The translations under genes were made by a program, and so were the position numbers. Below are positions 46,200-54,971 of a DNA stretch of 64,000 nt, piece after piece. How positions within the stretch are numbered: the first letter of the stretch is position 1; the number at the start of each line of letters is the position of its first letter. The stretch covers positions 62,001 through 126,000 of the forward strand of contig NZ_FREV01000003.1 of NCBI RefSeq assembly GCF_900143545.1, written 5' to 3'. The notes beneath the pieces were generated by a model, which was not told the DNA's origin, did no database searches, and saw only the letters and a program-made list of their open reading frames with translations. This stretch comes from Loktanella sp. Alg231-35 (GTDB lineage: Bacteria > Pseudomonadota > Alphaproteobacteria > Rhodobacterales > Rhodobacteraceae).

Positions 46200-46646
46200 A
46201 TGAAAACCACAATCGCCGCTGCCCTGATTGGGCTTTGCGCCGCACCACTATGGGCTGAAAATATGATGAAACCCTCACCACTCTCTGTCGCTGAAACCAT
46301 CGACGGGCTAGAGGCCGCTGTCACCGGGGCAGGGGCCACGGTCTTTGCCCGCGTCGATCATGCCGCAGGCGCTGAAAGCGTCGGCAAATCTATCCCCGAT
46401 GCAACGCTGTTGATCTTCGGCAACCCCGCGCTGGGCACATTGGCAATGGAGCAGGACATACGCGCCGGTCTGATGCTGCCTTTGCGTGTGTTGGCTTACA
46501 CTGATGCCGACGGGAACACGCAAGTGACGTGGACACCGGCAGAAGAATTGCTTGAAGGTTTGGATATCGCGCCCGATGCCGAGGTCGTCGGCAAGATCAA
46601 CGGCGCGCTTAACATGCTGACCGATAAGGCGATTTCGGCAAGCTAA
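46200..46646 (+). CDS. Exported DUF302 protein
   Basis: A 148-residue protein with a signal peptide (TTIAAALIGLCAAPLWAE) and one DUF302 domain (SVAETIDGLEAAVTGAGATVFARVDHAAGAE, key parts TIDGLEAAV and GNPALGTLAMEQD). The function of DUF302 is unknown. The ATG at 46200 follows GGGAG; the longer frame reading from 45666 is antisense to hisF. It sits on the plus strand inside the minus-strand his block and overlaps the DUF2867 gene by four bases tail-to-tail. Confidence 0.85.
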   Translation: MKTTIAAALIGLCAAPLWAENMMKPSPLSVAETIDGLEAAVTGAGATVFARVDHAAGAESVGKSIPDATLLIFGNPALGTLAMEQDIRAGLMLPLRVLAYTDADGNTQVTWTPAEELLEGLDIAPDAEVVGKINGALNMLTDKAISAS

Positions 46647-47098
46647 GCCCGCGCCACGCGGGCCAAGGCATTGCGCGCAATTGCGATATGAAACGGCATG
46701 ATCGCTGCGAGGTAGATCCTGCCGCCGATATTGTGCGGTGCCACCCAAGTGGCCAAGCTGACATGCCCCTCATGTGACAGGACCGACACCAGAAAATTCA
46801 GGTGTTTGTCATCGAACCCGGCAATGACTTCGGTGTCGGTTTCACTTTGCAGCGGAAAGGGGCCCAGCTTGTCTGCGGCCTCTGGTCCGTCAGCGCTCAG
46901 ACCGAATGGAGCGGTCAGAGCGCCGCGTAGGATCAACAGACCTTTCGCCCAGCCCGGGAAATCGGTGATGATTTCGGCGGCGTCCCTTGGGGGCAAGTTG
47001 GAGGCAACGCTGTAACAATCCAGAAAATCGCCTGTGACCCTGTGCTGATGCAATGCACTGGGTGCTGGCAGATCAATCTTTCGTAACGTTGCGGACAT
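46643..47098 (-). CDS. DUF2867 protein
   Basis: A 151-residue soluble protein matching the DUF2867 family (about 150 residues). Typical positions are DFLDCYSV at the N-terminal side, GFDDKHLNFLVSVL in the middle and the C-terminal RIYLAAIMPFHIAIARNALARV segment. The function is unknown. Its ATG lies three bases after the hisA stop codon, so it is co-transcribed with hisA. Confidence 0.8.
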   Translation of the reverse strand: MSATLRKIDLPAPSALHQHRVTGDFLDCYSVASNLPPRDAAEIITDFPGWAKGLLILRGALTAPFGLSADGPEAADKLGPFPLQSETDTEVIAGFDDKHLNFLVSVLSHEGHVSLATWVAPHNIGGRIYLAAIMPFHIAIARNALARVARA

Positions 47099-47101
47099 GG
47101 G

Positions 47102-47821
47102 TCACGCCTTCAGATGGGTCAGTGCACCTTCAAGATCAATCGCCCCGTCATAAAGCGCACGCCCCGAAATTGCGCCCGAGATCACCCCGGTGGCTTTCAG
47201 TGCTGTCAGATCATCCATTGACGACACTCCGCCAGAGGCAATTACAGGGATATCCACGGCCCGCGCCAGATCGGCAGTTGCATCGATATTCGGACCCTTC
47301 ATCGCACCGTCGCGCAGAATGTCGGTATAGATGATCGCCGCGATACCTGCGTCTTCGAACGATTTCGCCAGATCAGTGACCATCACATCAGTCTCTTCGG
47401 CCCAGCCACGTGTTGCCACACGGCCATTGCGCGCATCAAGCCCAACAGCAACCTTACCGGGGAACGCTTTTGCGGCCTCGCGCACCAGATCGGGGTTTTC
47501 CACAGCGACGGTGCCAAGGATGACCCGTGCCAGCCCTTTGTCCAGCCAACGCTCAATCGTGGCCATGTCGCGGATGCCGCCACCCAGTTGGGCGGGCACT
47601 GGGCAGGCCTTCAGGATCGCCTCAACCGGGGCAGCATTCACAGGTTCACCTGCAAAAGCTCCGTTGAGGTCCACCAGATGCAGCCACTCACAGCCAGCGA
47701 CGACAAATGCCTTGGCCTGCGCCGCCGGATCATCGTTGAAAACAGTCGTCTGATCCATATCGCCATGCACCAGCCGCACAGCGTTTCCGTCTTTGAGATC
47801 AATGGCAGGATAGAGGATCAT
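47102..47821 (-). CDS. hisA: Phosphoribosylformimino-AICAR ribotide isomerase
   Basis: Histidine pathway isomerase. The 239-residue TIM barrel shows the catalytic Asp in [18 protein letters not shown] and the second phosphate motif [11 protein letters not shown], with [15 protein letters not shown] between. AAGG upstream fits the ATG at 47821; a GTG nine bases further upstream is the alternative. It leads the hisA-DUF2867-hisF-hisE segment. Confidence 0.96.
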   Translation of the reverse strand: MILYPAIDLKDGNAVRLVHGDMDQTTVFNDDPAAQAKAFVVAGCEWLHLVDLNGAFAGEPVNAAPVEAILKACPVPAQLGGGIRDMATIERWLDKGLARVILGTVAVENPDLVREAAKAFPGKVAVGLDARNGRVATRGWAEETDVMVTDLAKSFEDAGIAAIIYTDILRDGAMKGPNIDATADLARAVDIPVIASGGVSSMDDLTALKATGVISGAISGRALYDGAIDLEGALTHLKA

Positions 47822-47958
47822 TGTGGGCACCTTTTGTTGTTGCGGTCTTTATGCATGGGCGGTGTTGGAATGCAATCAGGCGCAATGGACCCAACGTCAG
47901 ACTTGATTAGCAGTGCTGCACGACCCCATGCTGCGCACATATTCGGGAGGAATGACCT

Positions 47959-48345
47959 ATGAAACGACTTATGATACTTGCAGCAGCCCTGATTGCCTTT
48001 GCAACGGGTGCGGCAGCACAGGACGCTGTTGGCGTTTGGCAGACAGAAGTTGACGACGGCGCTTATGCGCATATCACCATCGCACCTTGCGGCAATGCCG
48101 TCTGCGGTGTGATCAGCCGGACGTTTAACGCCGATGGCGAATACCAGTCCGAAAACATCGGCAAAACGCTGGTCATCGACATGGTATCACAGGGCGGCGG
48201 CGCCTACGAAGGCTCTGTCTGGCGTCCGTCTAACAACAAGATTTACATCGGCAAGATGGATGTGGACGGCAATGCACTGCGCCTGCGCGGCTGTGTGGCT
48301 GGCGGACTGATCTGTTCCAGCCAGAACTGGGTTCGTGTAGGGTAA
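47959..48345 (+). CDS. Exported DUF2147 protein
   Basis: A 128-residue protein with a signal peptide (RLMILAAALIAFATGAAAQ) and a DUF2147 domain: VGVWQTEVDDG at the start, CGNAVCGVI and RGCVAGGLICSSQNWVRV at the end. Paired cysteines may form disulfides in the periplasm. Function unknown. It is divergent from hisA and has its own terminator, which also marks the left border of the metal-uptake region. Confidence 0.85.
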   Translation: MKRLMILAAALIAFATGAAAQDAVGVWQTEVDDGAYAHITIAPCGNAVCGVISRTFNADGEYQSENIGKTLVIDMVSQGGGAYEGSVWRPSNNKIYIGKMDVDGNALRLRGCVAGGLICSSQNWVRVG

Positions 48346-48367
48346 ACCCGACACCAGCATGACTTAG

Positions 48368-48400
48368 AAAAGACCCTCGCTGCGCGAGGGTCTTTTTTTT
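48368..48400 (+). terminator. Intrinsic terminator after the DUF2147 gene
   Basis: Perfect stem AGACCCTCGC-tgc-GCGAGGGTCT followed by eight T residues. Confidence 0.93.
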
Positions 48401-48450
48401 GCCTGCCTTTGCACTGCCTTGCCTTTCGCATCTATTGAGCTTGACGTCAT

Positions 48451-48467
48451 GTAACACATAGGGTTAC
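48451..48467. promoter_or_regulatory. GTAAC-N7-GTTAC palindrome, left copy
   Basis: GTAAC-acatagg-GTTAC, 43 bases upstream of the DUF1636 start. The same architecture with identical arms and spacing occurs at 55541-55557, in front of the Rrf2-CobW operon. It lies just after a possible -35 element (TTGACG at 48441-48446), so a bound protein would block transcription. Confidence 0.55.
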
Positions 48468-48474
48468 TTAATGA

Positions 48475-48488
48475 AATGTTATAACATT
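48475..48488. promoter_or_regulatory. Perfect palindrome resembling a Zur box
   Basis: AATGTTATAACATT, a 14-bp perfect palindrome with AT-rich centre, 22 bases upstream of the DUF1636 ATG. Its core ATGTTATAACAT matches, from memory, the motif bound by the zinc regulator Zur in several alphaproteobacteria. It would link the metal-transport operon to zinc starvation. Confidence 0.65.
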
Positions 48489-48509
48489 ACACCTTGAGGC
48501 CACGGGTAT

Positions 48510-48932
48510 ATGAGTGACGAACGCGCAGTTTTGTCGATCTGCATTACATGTCGGGACGGTCGTGAGACTGAAACTGGTACCCGTGGCGGGTCGCGCCTTG
48601 CAGAAGTAATCCACGCAGAAATTGGCGGGCTGGCAGCCGCTGGCGTGGCGTGTCGCGGCGTCAAATGTATGAGCCATTGCAAACGACCTTGCATTGTATC
48701 AGTAAGCCAAAACGACAAGTTCACCTATGTCTTTGGCGATCTTGATCCCCACAAACCCGCGCACGCACAAGCGCTGATTGAACTTGTGGAACGGTACAAC
48801 AAGGCTCCTGAAGGCTTTCTCCAGCGGATGGATCGGCCTGAGTTTCTGAGGGCCAATATTCTTGGACGATTCCCGCCTATCCGCAGCGTGTCGCCATTGG
48901 TGTTGCGACTCGATCCGATCGTTGCAGAATGA
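48510..48932 (+). CDS. DUF1636 predicted metal-binding protein
   Basis: A 140-residue cytosolic protein with a thioredoxin-like ferredoxin pattern: CITCRDG near the N-terminus and CRGVKCMSHCKRPC in the middle, six cysteines in all. DUF1636 proteins are usually found beside metal or corrinoid transporters, and their role is not established. It is the first gene of the left operon, 53 bases before the ABC ATPase, and is preceded by two palindromes. The ATG at 48510 has GAGG eleven bases upstream. Confidence 0.82.
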   Translation: MSDERAVLSICITCRDGRETETGTRGGSRLAEVIHAEIGGLAAAGVACRGVKCMSHCKRPCIVSVSQNDKFTYVFGDLDPHKPAHAQALIELVERYNKAPEGFLQRMDRPEFLRANILGRFPPIRSVSPLVLRLDPIVAE

Positions 48933-48984
48933 CCTGCGTTCGGGCAACCTGCCATCTGCTGGGGCAGCACACGAGGATTGAGAC

Positions 48985-49833
48985 ATGAAAGACCTGCCGA
49001 CTTACCACGCCCTTCATGATGGCACTCAACCGTGTCAGTCACCTACGGGTCCGGTTGCTGCTGCTCATCTAAAGGTCGAGAACGCTTGCTGGTCTGTGCC
49101 AAAGAGCAAACAGCGTGTATTGCATCCGGTTAGTTTTGAACTGACGCCGGGTCGAGTTCTTGGTGTTGTTGGACCAAATGGGGCCGGAAAGTCGACGCTC
49201 CTGCGGTTGCTATACCGTTTTCACGCCCCATCCGAAGGAACTGTTGAAATCGACGGAACCGACATCTGGACCTTGTCGGCCCGTGAAGCTGCGCAATCCG
49301 TCGCCGCAGTCTTGCAAGAGCAACCAACTGACTTTGCCCTGAATGTGCGGGAGATCGTCGCACTCGGGCGCACGCCGCATCGAAAAGGCTTTGGCGGCAT
49401 GTCGGGGGCAAAAGACGCCGCCACTGTGCAGGATGCGTTGGATCGTCTTGATTTGGGCCGTTTTGCACACCGCCGACTTGGCACTCTATCGGGCGGCGAA
49501 CGACAGCGCGTGATGGTTGCCCGCGCCTTGGCGCAAGAGCCTCGTCTTCTCATCTTGGATGAACCGACAAATCACCTTGATATTCGACATCAACTCGAAG
49601 TTCTGGCCCTGATCCGCGACCTGCCGCTTACGATTGTCACAACATTGCATGATCTGAACATGGCGGCAGCGGCCTGTGACGACGTGTTGATGCTTCAAGA
49701 TGGGCATCCACTCGGATTTGGCCCCCCCGACATCGTTCTCACCGAAGGAACCGTCTCAAAGGCATTCTTTGTGACAGCAAAGCAAGAACGTCTTGCACCT
49801 AGCGACACTAATCACCTGACATACCAACTTTAG
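48985..49833 (+). CDS. ABC transporter ATPase, FecE/BtuD family
   Basis: A 282-residue ATPase with Walker A GPNGAGKST near residue 60, signature LSGGERQRV, Walker B LLILDEP and the switch His in TLHDLN. It belongs to the group energising siderophore, haem, cobalamin and metal-chelate importers. It is followed by its binding protein (16 bases) and permease (3 bases), so all three import subunits are made from one operon. An extended, Pro-containing N-terminus of about 30 residues precedes the usual start. Confidence 0.92.
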   Translation: MKDLPTYHALHDGTQPCQSPTGPVAAAHLKVENACWSVPKSKQRVLHPVSFELTPGRVLGVVGPNGAGKSTLLRLLYRFHAPSEGTVEIDGTDIWTLSAREAAQSVAAVLQEQPTDFALNVREIVALGRTPHRKGFGGMSGAKDAATVQDALDRLDLGRFAHRRLGTLSGGERQRVMVARALAQEPRLLILDEPTNHLDIRHQLEVLALIRDLPLTIVTTLHDLNMAAAACDDVLMLQDGHPLGFGPPDIVLTEGTVSKAFFVTAKQERLAPSDTNHLTYQL

Positions 49834-49849
49834 ATCTAAGGAAACCACC

Positions 49850-50785
49850 ATGAGACTTATCGTTCTCAGCGCCCTTTCGCTCGGCCTGAGCGCAGGGCTG
49901 GCCTCTGCCGAAACCAGTGTTCAAAGCTGTAACCGTACAGTGGTTTTCGACGCGCCGCCTGAGCGCGCAATCTCTAATGATGTAAACCTGACCGAGATGA
50001 TGTTGGTGCTTGGTTTGACCGACCACATGGTCGGCTACACTGGCATCAATGGCTGGAACAAGCTCGACGCGGAAATGCGCGAGGGTGTCGCGGCATTGCC
50101 CGAGTTATCCGAACGCTACCCGTCGAAAGAGGTCCTCGTTGGCGCAGATGCTGACTTTTTCTTTGCAGGCTGGAACTACGGAATGAAAGTTGGGGGCGAG
50201 GTCACACCCGACACCTTGGAGCCCTTCGGCATTCAGGTCTATGAGCTGACGGAAAGCTGCATCCATATCATGGACAAAGACCGGGCCAGTATCGAGGACA
50301 TGTATGCAGACCTTATGAACCTCGGTCTTATTTTTGATGTCGAAGACAGGGCCACCGCTCTTGTGGATAGCTACAGGGCAGACCTCGCGACGTTTACTGA
50401 TGATCTCGAAACCGGTGAACCGCTGCGGGTTTTTGTTTACGATAGTGGTGAAGATGCGCCGTTTACCGCAGGGCTTTTTGCCATGCCCACCGCGTTGATT
50501 GAGTCTGCGGGTGGCACGAATGTCATGGAGGGCTTTGAGAAAAGCTGGGGCACAGTGACCTGGGAAGAGGTTGTCGAACAGAACCCCGAAGTGATTGTGA
50601 TCGTCAACTACGGTGAAGTAACCGCAGAGCAAAAACGTGATTTCATGATGTCGAACCCTGCTTTCGCAGAGATCGACGCCGTACGGAATGACCGTTTCGT
50701 GACCCTCGAATATGTTGAGGCCACGCCGGGTCCGCGCAACATTCAAGCGATCAAAACCCTTGCCGAAGCGTTCTGGAAAAATTGA
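49850..50785 (+). CDS. FecB/BtuF-type periplasmic binding protein
   Basis: A 311-residue substrate-binding protein with a signal peptide (LIVLSALSLGLSAGLASAE) and class III fold features: CNRTVVFDAPPERAISNDVNLTEMMLVLGL at the N-terminal lobe, a DADFFFAGWNYG segment and a long bridging helix. A two-cysteine arrangement (residues about 25 and 142) might form a disulfide. Many acidic and aromatic residues line the expected cleft. It could bind a metal chelate, corrinoid or siderophore. I cannot name the ligand; the operon's zinc-type control suggests a zinc or zincophore complex. Confidence 0.88.
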   Translation: MRLIVLSALSLGLSAGLASAETSVQSCNRTVVFDAPPERAISNDVNLTEMMLVLGLTDHMVGYTGINGWNKLDAEMREGVAALPELSERYPSKEVLVGADADFFFAGWNYGMKVGGEVTPDTLEPFGIQVYELTESCIHIMDKDRASIEDMYADLMNLGLIFDVEDRATALVDSYRADLATFTDDLETGEPLRVFVYDSGEDAPFTAGLFAMPTALIESAGGTNVMEGFEKSWGTVTWEEVVEQNPEVIVIVNYGEVTAEQKRDFMMSNPAFAEIDAVRNDRFVTLEYVEATPGPRNIQAIKTLAEAFWKN

Positions 50786-50788
50786 TCG

Positions 50789-51838
50789 ATGAGTGACCCC
50801 ATAGCACGATCAACCCCAGCAAAATGGGCAAGCATATCCTTTCTTTTGCTTGGCGGTATGTTGGTGCTGCTTGTGTCTTTGTCCATTGCAGTATCCGTGG
50901 GGGCCGTTGCGGTTCCTGCGGGTACGGTCTGGGGTGTCTTGGCCAACAAGCTGTCGCCAGGTTTCGTCGAACAAACTTGGAGCCAAGGCCGCGAAGCGAT
51001 CGTCTGGAATATCCGCTTTCCACGCGCAATCTTGGCGATGATGGTGGGCGCAGGTCTCGCAATCGTCGGTGCCAGTCTTCAGGCAGTGACGCGCAACCCG
51101 TTGGCTGATCCCCACCTTTTGGGTATCTCATCAGGGGGCGCGTTTGGTGCTATATTCGCCTTACTCCATTCGGGTTTGTTTCTGGGGGTTTTGACGGTAC
51201 CGCTGTTGGCATTCATCGGGGCACTTGCCGCGACATTGATCGTTCTTGGCGTCTCGCGCCTCGCCGACGCATCCAGCGCGGATCGGTTGGTTCTTGCCGG
51301 TGTCGCTGTCTCTTTCATCATCATGGCTGCAGCAAACGGATTGATATTCCTTGGCGATCCGCGTGCCTCCCATACGGTCGTCTTCTGGATGCTCGGCGGC
51401 CTTGGTCTCGCGCAATGGGATCAATTGATCTACCCGCTCGTGATTCTGATCCTTTGCGGCGCGTGGCTGGCTTTGCGGACAACCCAATTGAACGCAATGA
51501 CAATTGGGGATGAAACTGCCGCCACACTCGGTATAGCAGTTGCGCGATTCAGGTTGGTCGTTTTTGTGATCGGAGCCCTCATCACCGGCGTCATGGTCGC
51601 ATTCTCGGGTATTATTGGGTTTGTCGGTCTGATGGTCCCGCATATTGCACGCATGCTTGTCGGGGGCGATTACACCCGTGTTCTGCCGGCGTCAGCATTA
51701 GTCGGTGCAATCTTTCTGCTCTGGGCTGATATTGCCGCCCGCACGGTCATGGCACCAGAAGACATGCCAATTGGCATCGTGACCGGGCTTGTTGGCGGCA
51801 TGTTTTTCGTATGGCTGCTTGGGAGGCGTTCCCTTTGA
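50789..51838 (+). CDS. FecCD-type ABC permease
   Basis: A 349-residue inner-membrane permease with about ten helices and the BtuC/FecCD signatures PRAILAMMVGAGLAIVGASLQAVTRNPLADPHLLGISSGG (key parts VGAGLAI and RNPLADP) and GFVGLMVPHIARML near the C-terminus, where the EAA-like loop contacts the ATPase. The ATG is three bases after the binding-protein stop. Only one permease gene is present, so it should act as a homodimer. Confidence 0.93.
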   Translation: MSDPIARSTPAKWASISFLLLGGMLVLLVSLSIAVSVGAVAVPAGTVWGVLANKLSPGFVEQTWSQGREAIVWNIRFPRAILAMMVGAGLAIVGASLQAVTRNPLADPHLLGISSGGAFGAIFALLHSGLFLGVLTVPLLAFIGALAATLIVLGVSRLADASSADRLVLAGVAVSFIIMAAANGLIFLGDPRASHTVVFWMLGGLGLAQWDQLIYPLVILILCGAWLALRTTQLNAMTIGDETAATLGIAVARFRLVVFVIGALITGVMVAFSGIIGFVGLMVPHIARMLVGGDYTRVLPASALVGAIFLLWADIAARTVMAPEDMPIGIVTGLVGGMFFVWLLGRRSL

Positions 51839-51881
51839 AGCACGATGTAGCCAATTGTCGGGGGCGGTGTGGTCCCCGATA

Positions 51882-52161
51882 ACCGAAACAGAGAGATTTC
51901 GGTTGAGAGGATGGCATGGAGGTGACGCGTATGCAGTCCGTGACATCCTTGGTGATCCAAATGTCATGGAACACAGCAAAAATGGCGCGCTGACCTGGCT
52001 GACACAGGCGCAACGTCTCCAAGATGCGGTGTCCCCGAAGGCTATAGATACTCTGCTGATTTGCCTTGCGAATACACGAAAACAATCATCGCTCAATCCG
52101 GGTGCTCAAGAAACTGGGGATGAGTTTGCTAGGCGGCGTTATGCGCGACGGATACAATTAG
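51882..52161 (+). pseudogene. Remnant of a GNAT-family acetyltransferase gene
   Basis: The 374-bp gap between the two convergent operons contains two GNAT pieces in different frames. The N-terminal piece TETERFRLRGWHGGDAYAVRD-ILGDPNVMEHSKNGALT is in one frame. The C-terminal piece NNHRSIRVLKKLGMSLLGG, ending in a TAG at 52161, is shifted by one base. The middle of the domain is largely missing, so there is a deletion as well as a frameshift. No intact start is evident. Confidence 0.75.
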
Positions 52162-52211
52162 GCTGACCGCTTTTATGCAAAAAATATGTGAACCCCAACA
52201 GTGCCCAGCGA

Positions 52212-53228
52212 TCACAAGGTAAGCTTGAAACCTAATAGACCCAAGCTGATCAAAGCAATCGTTGCACCTGAAAAGACTTGTATCCCTGGCATGACAAAGC
52301 GCCACCCCCGGCCCGCTTTAGATGAAAACACAGCGATACTGCGGGCGGCAACACTTGAAATTGCAACCAATGACGTCAGTGCGGCGGTACCAAACCCCAT
52401 GGCCAGAACAGCGAGCGCGCCAGCAAGCGCGAGATCCATTTGCCATGCTATCACAAGTAAGAATATGGCGCCGGTACATGGACGAATTGCAATGCTCAGC
52501 ACCAGAACCACCGCATCGCGTAAAGAACTGACACGGGCGGCCTGTTCAGGCGTGGGGCCATGGGCACCGCAGTTGCAATCCTCAACACAAGACGTGAGAA
52601 CCGCGGTCTCTTGCGGAACTGCCCATTTGTTTCCGGTCTTGGTAAAACCTGTCGCATGCGCAATCGCGTGTTGCTTTGCGAATGAATACCCGCCGGAAGA
52701 GCCGAGACCGCGGCTGGTTTGACGGCTTCCCATGGACCTCTCAACCCGTGCTAAGGCTTGTAACCCGCGCCACACAAGCAATAGGCCCACGCTCGCAATA
52801 GCAAGATAGCTCAACGGAGCCAGGTAGTCCTCTGCTAGCGTGGTCATCTGCTGGGCGGACACTTCAATGAACAAGAATCCACCAAAAACCAAAACGATGG
52901 CCCAAAGACTTTGTGTGAGGCTAGAAACGGTGGCCAATCCGACAAGCTTGCGGACAGAAACAGACGTTCCCAACCCCACACCGCCGACAAGATATTTTCC
53001 GTGACCGGGCCCTAGTGCATGGACAAATCCGTATGCCATTGTAGCACCCAGCAGCGCAAAATAGGCGTAGATATCGCCGCCCTTCAGCGCGCGTATGGCG
53101 CCAGCCATTTGGTTTTGAAAATCGCGCTGGGCGTCAACGGCCCAAATCGCGACCCGACTAAGATCGATTGCCCCAATCGCGAGAGATGCAGCTATCAGCG
53201 CTGTAACGAGAGCCAGCACTACGCGCAT
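52212..53228 (-). CDS. NicO/RcnA-like divalent-metal permease
   Basis: A 338-residue membrane protein with six to seven helices. The conserved HALGPGHGK motif near residue 70 is the metal site of the RcnA/UreH/NicO group. A cytoplasmic or periplasmic loop rich in Cys/His (TSCVEDCNCGAHG) near residue 215 may bind metal. With the DUF1007 protein it forms the pair named ZevA/ZevB in Haemophilus, where zinc uptake has been proposed; I cite that from memory. It is the last gene of the minus-strand operon and overlaps DUF1007 by ten bases. Confidence 0.85.
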   Translation of the reverse strand: MRVVLALVTALIAASLAIGAIDLSRVAIWAVDAQRDFQNQMAGAIRALKGGDIYAYFALLGATMAYGFVHALGPGHGKYLVGGVGLGTSVSVRKLVGLATVSSLTQSLWAIVLVFGGFLFIEVSAQQMTTLAEDYLAPLSYLAIASVGLLLVWRGLQALARVERSMGSRQTSRGLGSSGGYSFAKQHAIAHATGFTKTGNKWAVPQETAVLTSCVEDCNCGAHGPTPEQAARVSSLRDAVVLVLSIAIRPCTGAIFLLVIAWQMDLALAGALAVLAMGFGTAALTSLVAISSVAARSIAVFSSKAGRGWRFVMPGIQVFSGATIALISLGLLGFKLTL

Positions 53229-53908
53229 ATCATAACAATTCTGTCTGCAAACAATGCCCCAACATCGGCCATCGCCGGCGTCTCCTCTCGGTTTAGCCGG
53301 GATAGCGTTGCTTGCATTTCCTGATCTTGTGCTGCGGGTTCGTACTTGAAGACCTCCTCACTGCATCGGTTTGCAGAACCTACAAACTGGGGCTGCTCTG
53401 TGATGGTAAATGCGTAAAAGTAAGTTGACTCATAAAAGGCAACTTCCGCGGTCAGGTCGGCCAAGCCGACCGCTTCATGCAAGTCTCTTGTGAAAGTAAC
53501 CCGCAACCTGCCATCAACTATCTGAGCATCCAGATCTCTTGGCCATTGCAGCGAAACGGGTTGTCCGCCGACAGTTAGGTGCGCAGAGCCATCAAAATCA
53601 CTGGGCCAATTACTGCGATGTTGTACAAGCGCCCGCCGGTCAATCTCATCCAATTCGCCCTCGGCGTTCAACGAAAGGTTATAGGAAGACAACATGTAGA
53701 GAGTTTCAAAGTCGTCGTAGAGCCATGTGACGTCCAACGCAACGAGACTGTTGTCGTCGAATACAAAGTTCACACCACCATCGACAAAAACATGTGGGTG
53801 TCCGGCAGCAGGACCAGCACTCACGGCGATTACGCCGCAGAGCACGGGGGCCCGACACGCGCAGATAACTTGCCGCTTCACCCAATTCAAAGTCGGCCTA
53901 ACCGGCAT
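53219..53908 (-). CDS. DUF1007 periplasmic metal-binding protein
   Basis: A 229-residue exported protein. After a signal-like N-terminus comes HPHVFVD (His37, His39), the hallmark metal site of DUF1007, then VTWLYDDFETLYML and a mixed beta region. DUF1007 proteins are almost always next to a NicO-type permease and probably hand it metal in the periplasm. It overlaps the CobW gene by 11 bases and the permease by ten. Confidence 0.85.
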   Translation of the reverse strand: MPVRPTLNWVKRQVICACRAPVLCGVIAVSAGPAAGHPHVFVDGGVNFVFDDNSLVALDVTWLYDDFETLYMLSSYNLSLNAEGELDEIDRRALVQHRSNWPSDFDGSAHLTVGGQPVSLQWPRDLDAQIVDGRLRVTFTRDLHEAVGLADLTAEVAFYESTYFYAFTITEQPQFVGSANRCSEEVFKYEPAAQDQEMQATLSRLNREETPAMADVGALFADRIVMICA

Positions 53909-54971
53909 TTGTCACCGCAATCTCGGCATCTTTGGATAGCGGCTTTAAGCAGCGTCGCAAACGGTTCTCCGACATATCGCGGGCAATTATGATGATCCTG
54001 CTCGTTTGATCGTTCTGATCCCAATCTTTGATTGGTACCGGATCATCAAAGATATGCTGAACGCCGTGGAACACAAAAGGCGCTTCAATACCTTGGAGAA
54101 ATACAAGGCCTTTGACCCGCAACAAGTTGGGTCCGCGCAAAGCCACAAAATCAGTGAGCCAGTCGTCAAGGACGTGACCCTCAAGCGGCTTGTCTAGTAC
54201 GATTGAGGCACTGCGAATACGATTGTCATGGGGAGAAAATGACGCGCTATCTGCCGACTTAGGAGCGAGGCCAGAGAGGTTCTGCAGCGGATCGCTTGGC
54301 GTAGGCTTCGGCATCTGCAACCAATCGAGTGCCTCAGTTTGCGTCACACCATTACGCACACCTGACAGACCCCACATATGCTGATGAGCGTTTTCGCCTC
54401 GAATGGCTCTGACGATAGGGGCGGTTGGGTTCAGCCCCCGCAACCTCGTTTCAATTGCTGCGACAGCTTCGGGTTCGACAACATCAGTCTTGCTCAAGAT
54501 GATCACATCGGCACCCGCTGCCTGCGATACGGCTTCAAACTGCGTATCCAACGTCGTCATTCCGTTGGCGGCATCGGCGATAGTGACCACGCCGTCCAAC
54601 CGCGTTGTTCGCTTGAGGTCTCGGTCGTTCACAAGGGTCTGTACGATTGGCCCAGGGTCGGCCAGACCCGTCGTTTCGATCACAACGCGGTCAAATTGCA
54701 GTTTACCTGACGCGCGCTTGTCGATCAGTCCCAGCATTGTACGTGCAAGATCTCCTCGCACCGAACAGCAAAGACAACCCGAAGACATTAGCACGATCTC
54801 ACCGGTACTTTCCGTGATAAGATCATGGTCAAGCCCTGCTTCACCAAACTCATTGACGATCACGGCGACACGCCCGCCCGTACTGTCAGTAAGAACCGAA
54901 TTGAGAAGGGTCGTCTTCCCAGCCCCCAAGAATCCGGTCAGAAGCGTCACTGGCACACGTTGATCAGTCAT
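53898..54971 (-). CDS. CobW-family (COG0523) metallochaperone GTPase
   Basis: A 357-residue GTPase with Walker A GFLGAGKTT (residues 13-21), the metal-binding GCLCC at 65-69 (Cys66, Cys68, Cys69), the Walker B ETTGLADP and a C-terminal CobW_C domain. Family members insert or deliver zinc, nickel or cobalt to enzymes, and several act in zinc starvation (YciC/ZagA/ZigA type). The start at 54971 overlaps the stop of a 39-residue ORF (ATGA), and there is no strong ribosome-binding site of its own, so translation is probably coupled. An in-frame ATG at 55040 would run through that ORF. Confidence 0.92.
   Translation of the reverse strand: MTDQRVPVTLLTGFLGAGKTTLLNSVLTDSTGGRVAVIVNEFGEAGLDHDLITESTGEIVLMSSGCLCCSVRGDLARTMLGLIDKRASGKLQFDRVVIETTGLADPGPIVQTLVNDRDLKRTTRLDGVVTIADAANGMTTLDTQFEAVSQAAGADVIILSKTDVVEPEAVAAIETRLRGLNPTAPIVRAIRGENAHQHMWGLSGVRNGVTQTEALDWLQMPKPTPSDPLQNLSGLAPKSADSASFSPHDNRIRSASIVLDKPLEGHVLDDWLTDFVALRGPNLLRVKGLVFLQGIEAPFVFHGVQHIFDDPVPIKDWDQNDQTSRIIIIARDMSENRLRRCLKPLSKDAEIAVTNAG

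Noticed and set aside
48985..51838. Assignment of the ABC operon as BtuCDF (vitamin B12 importer)
   Set aside because: The family fits equally well for siderophores and metal chelates; the window has cobS and cobT but far away, no B12 riboswitch is seen upstream, and the palindrome points to zinc.
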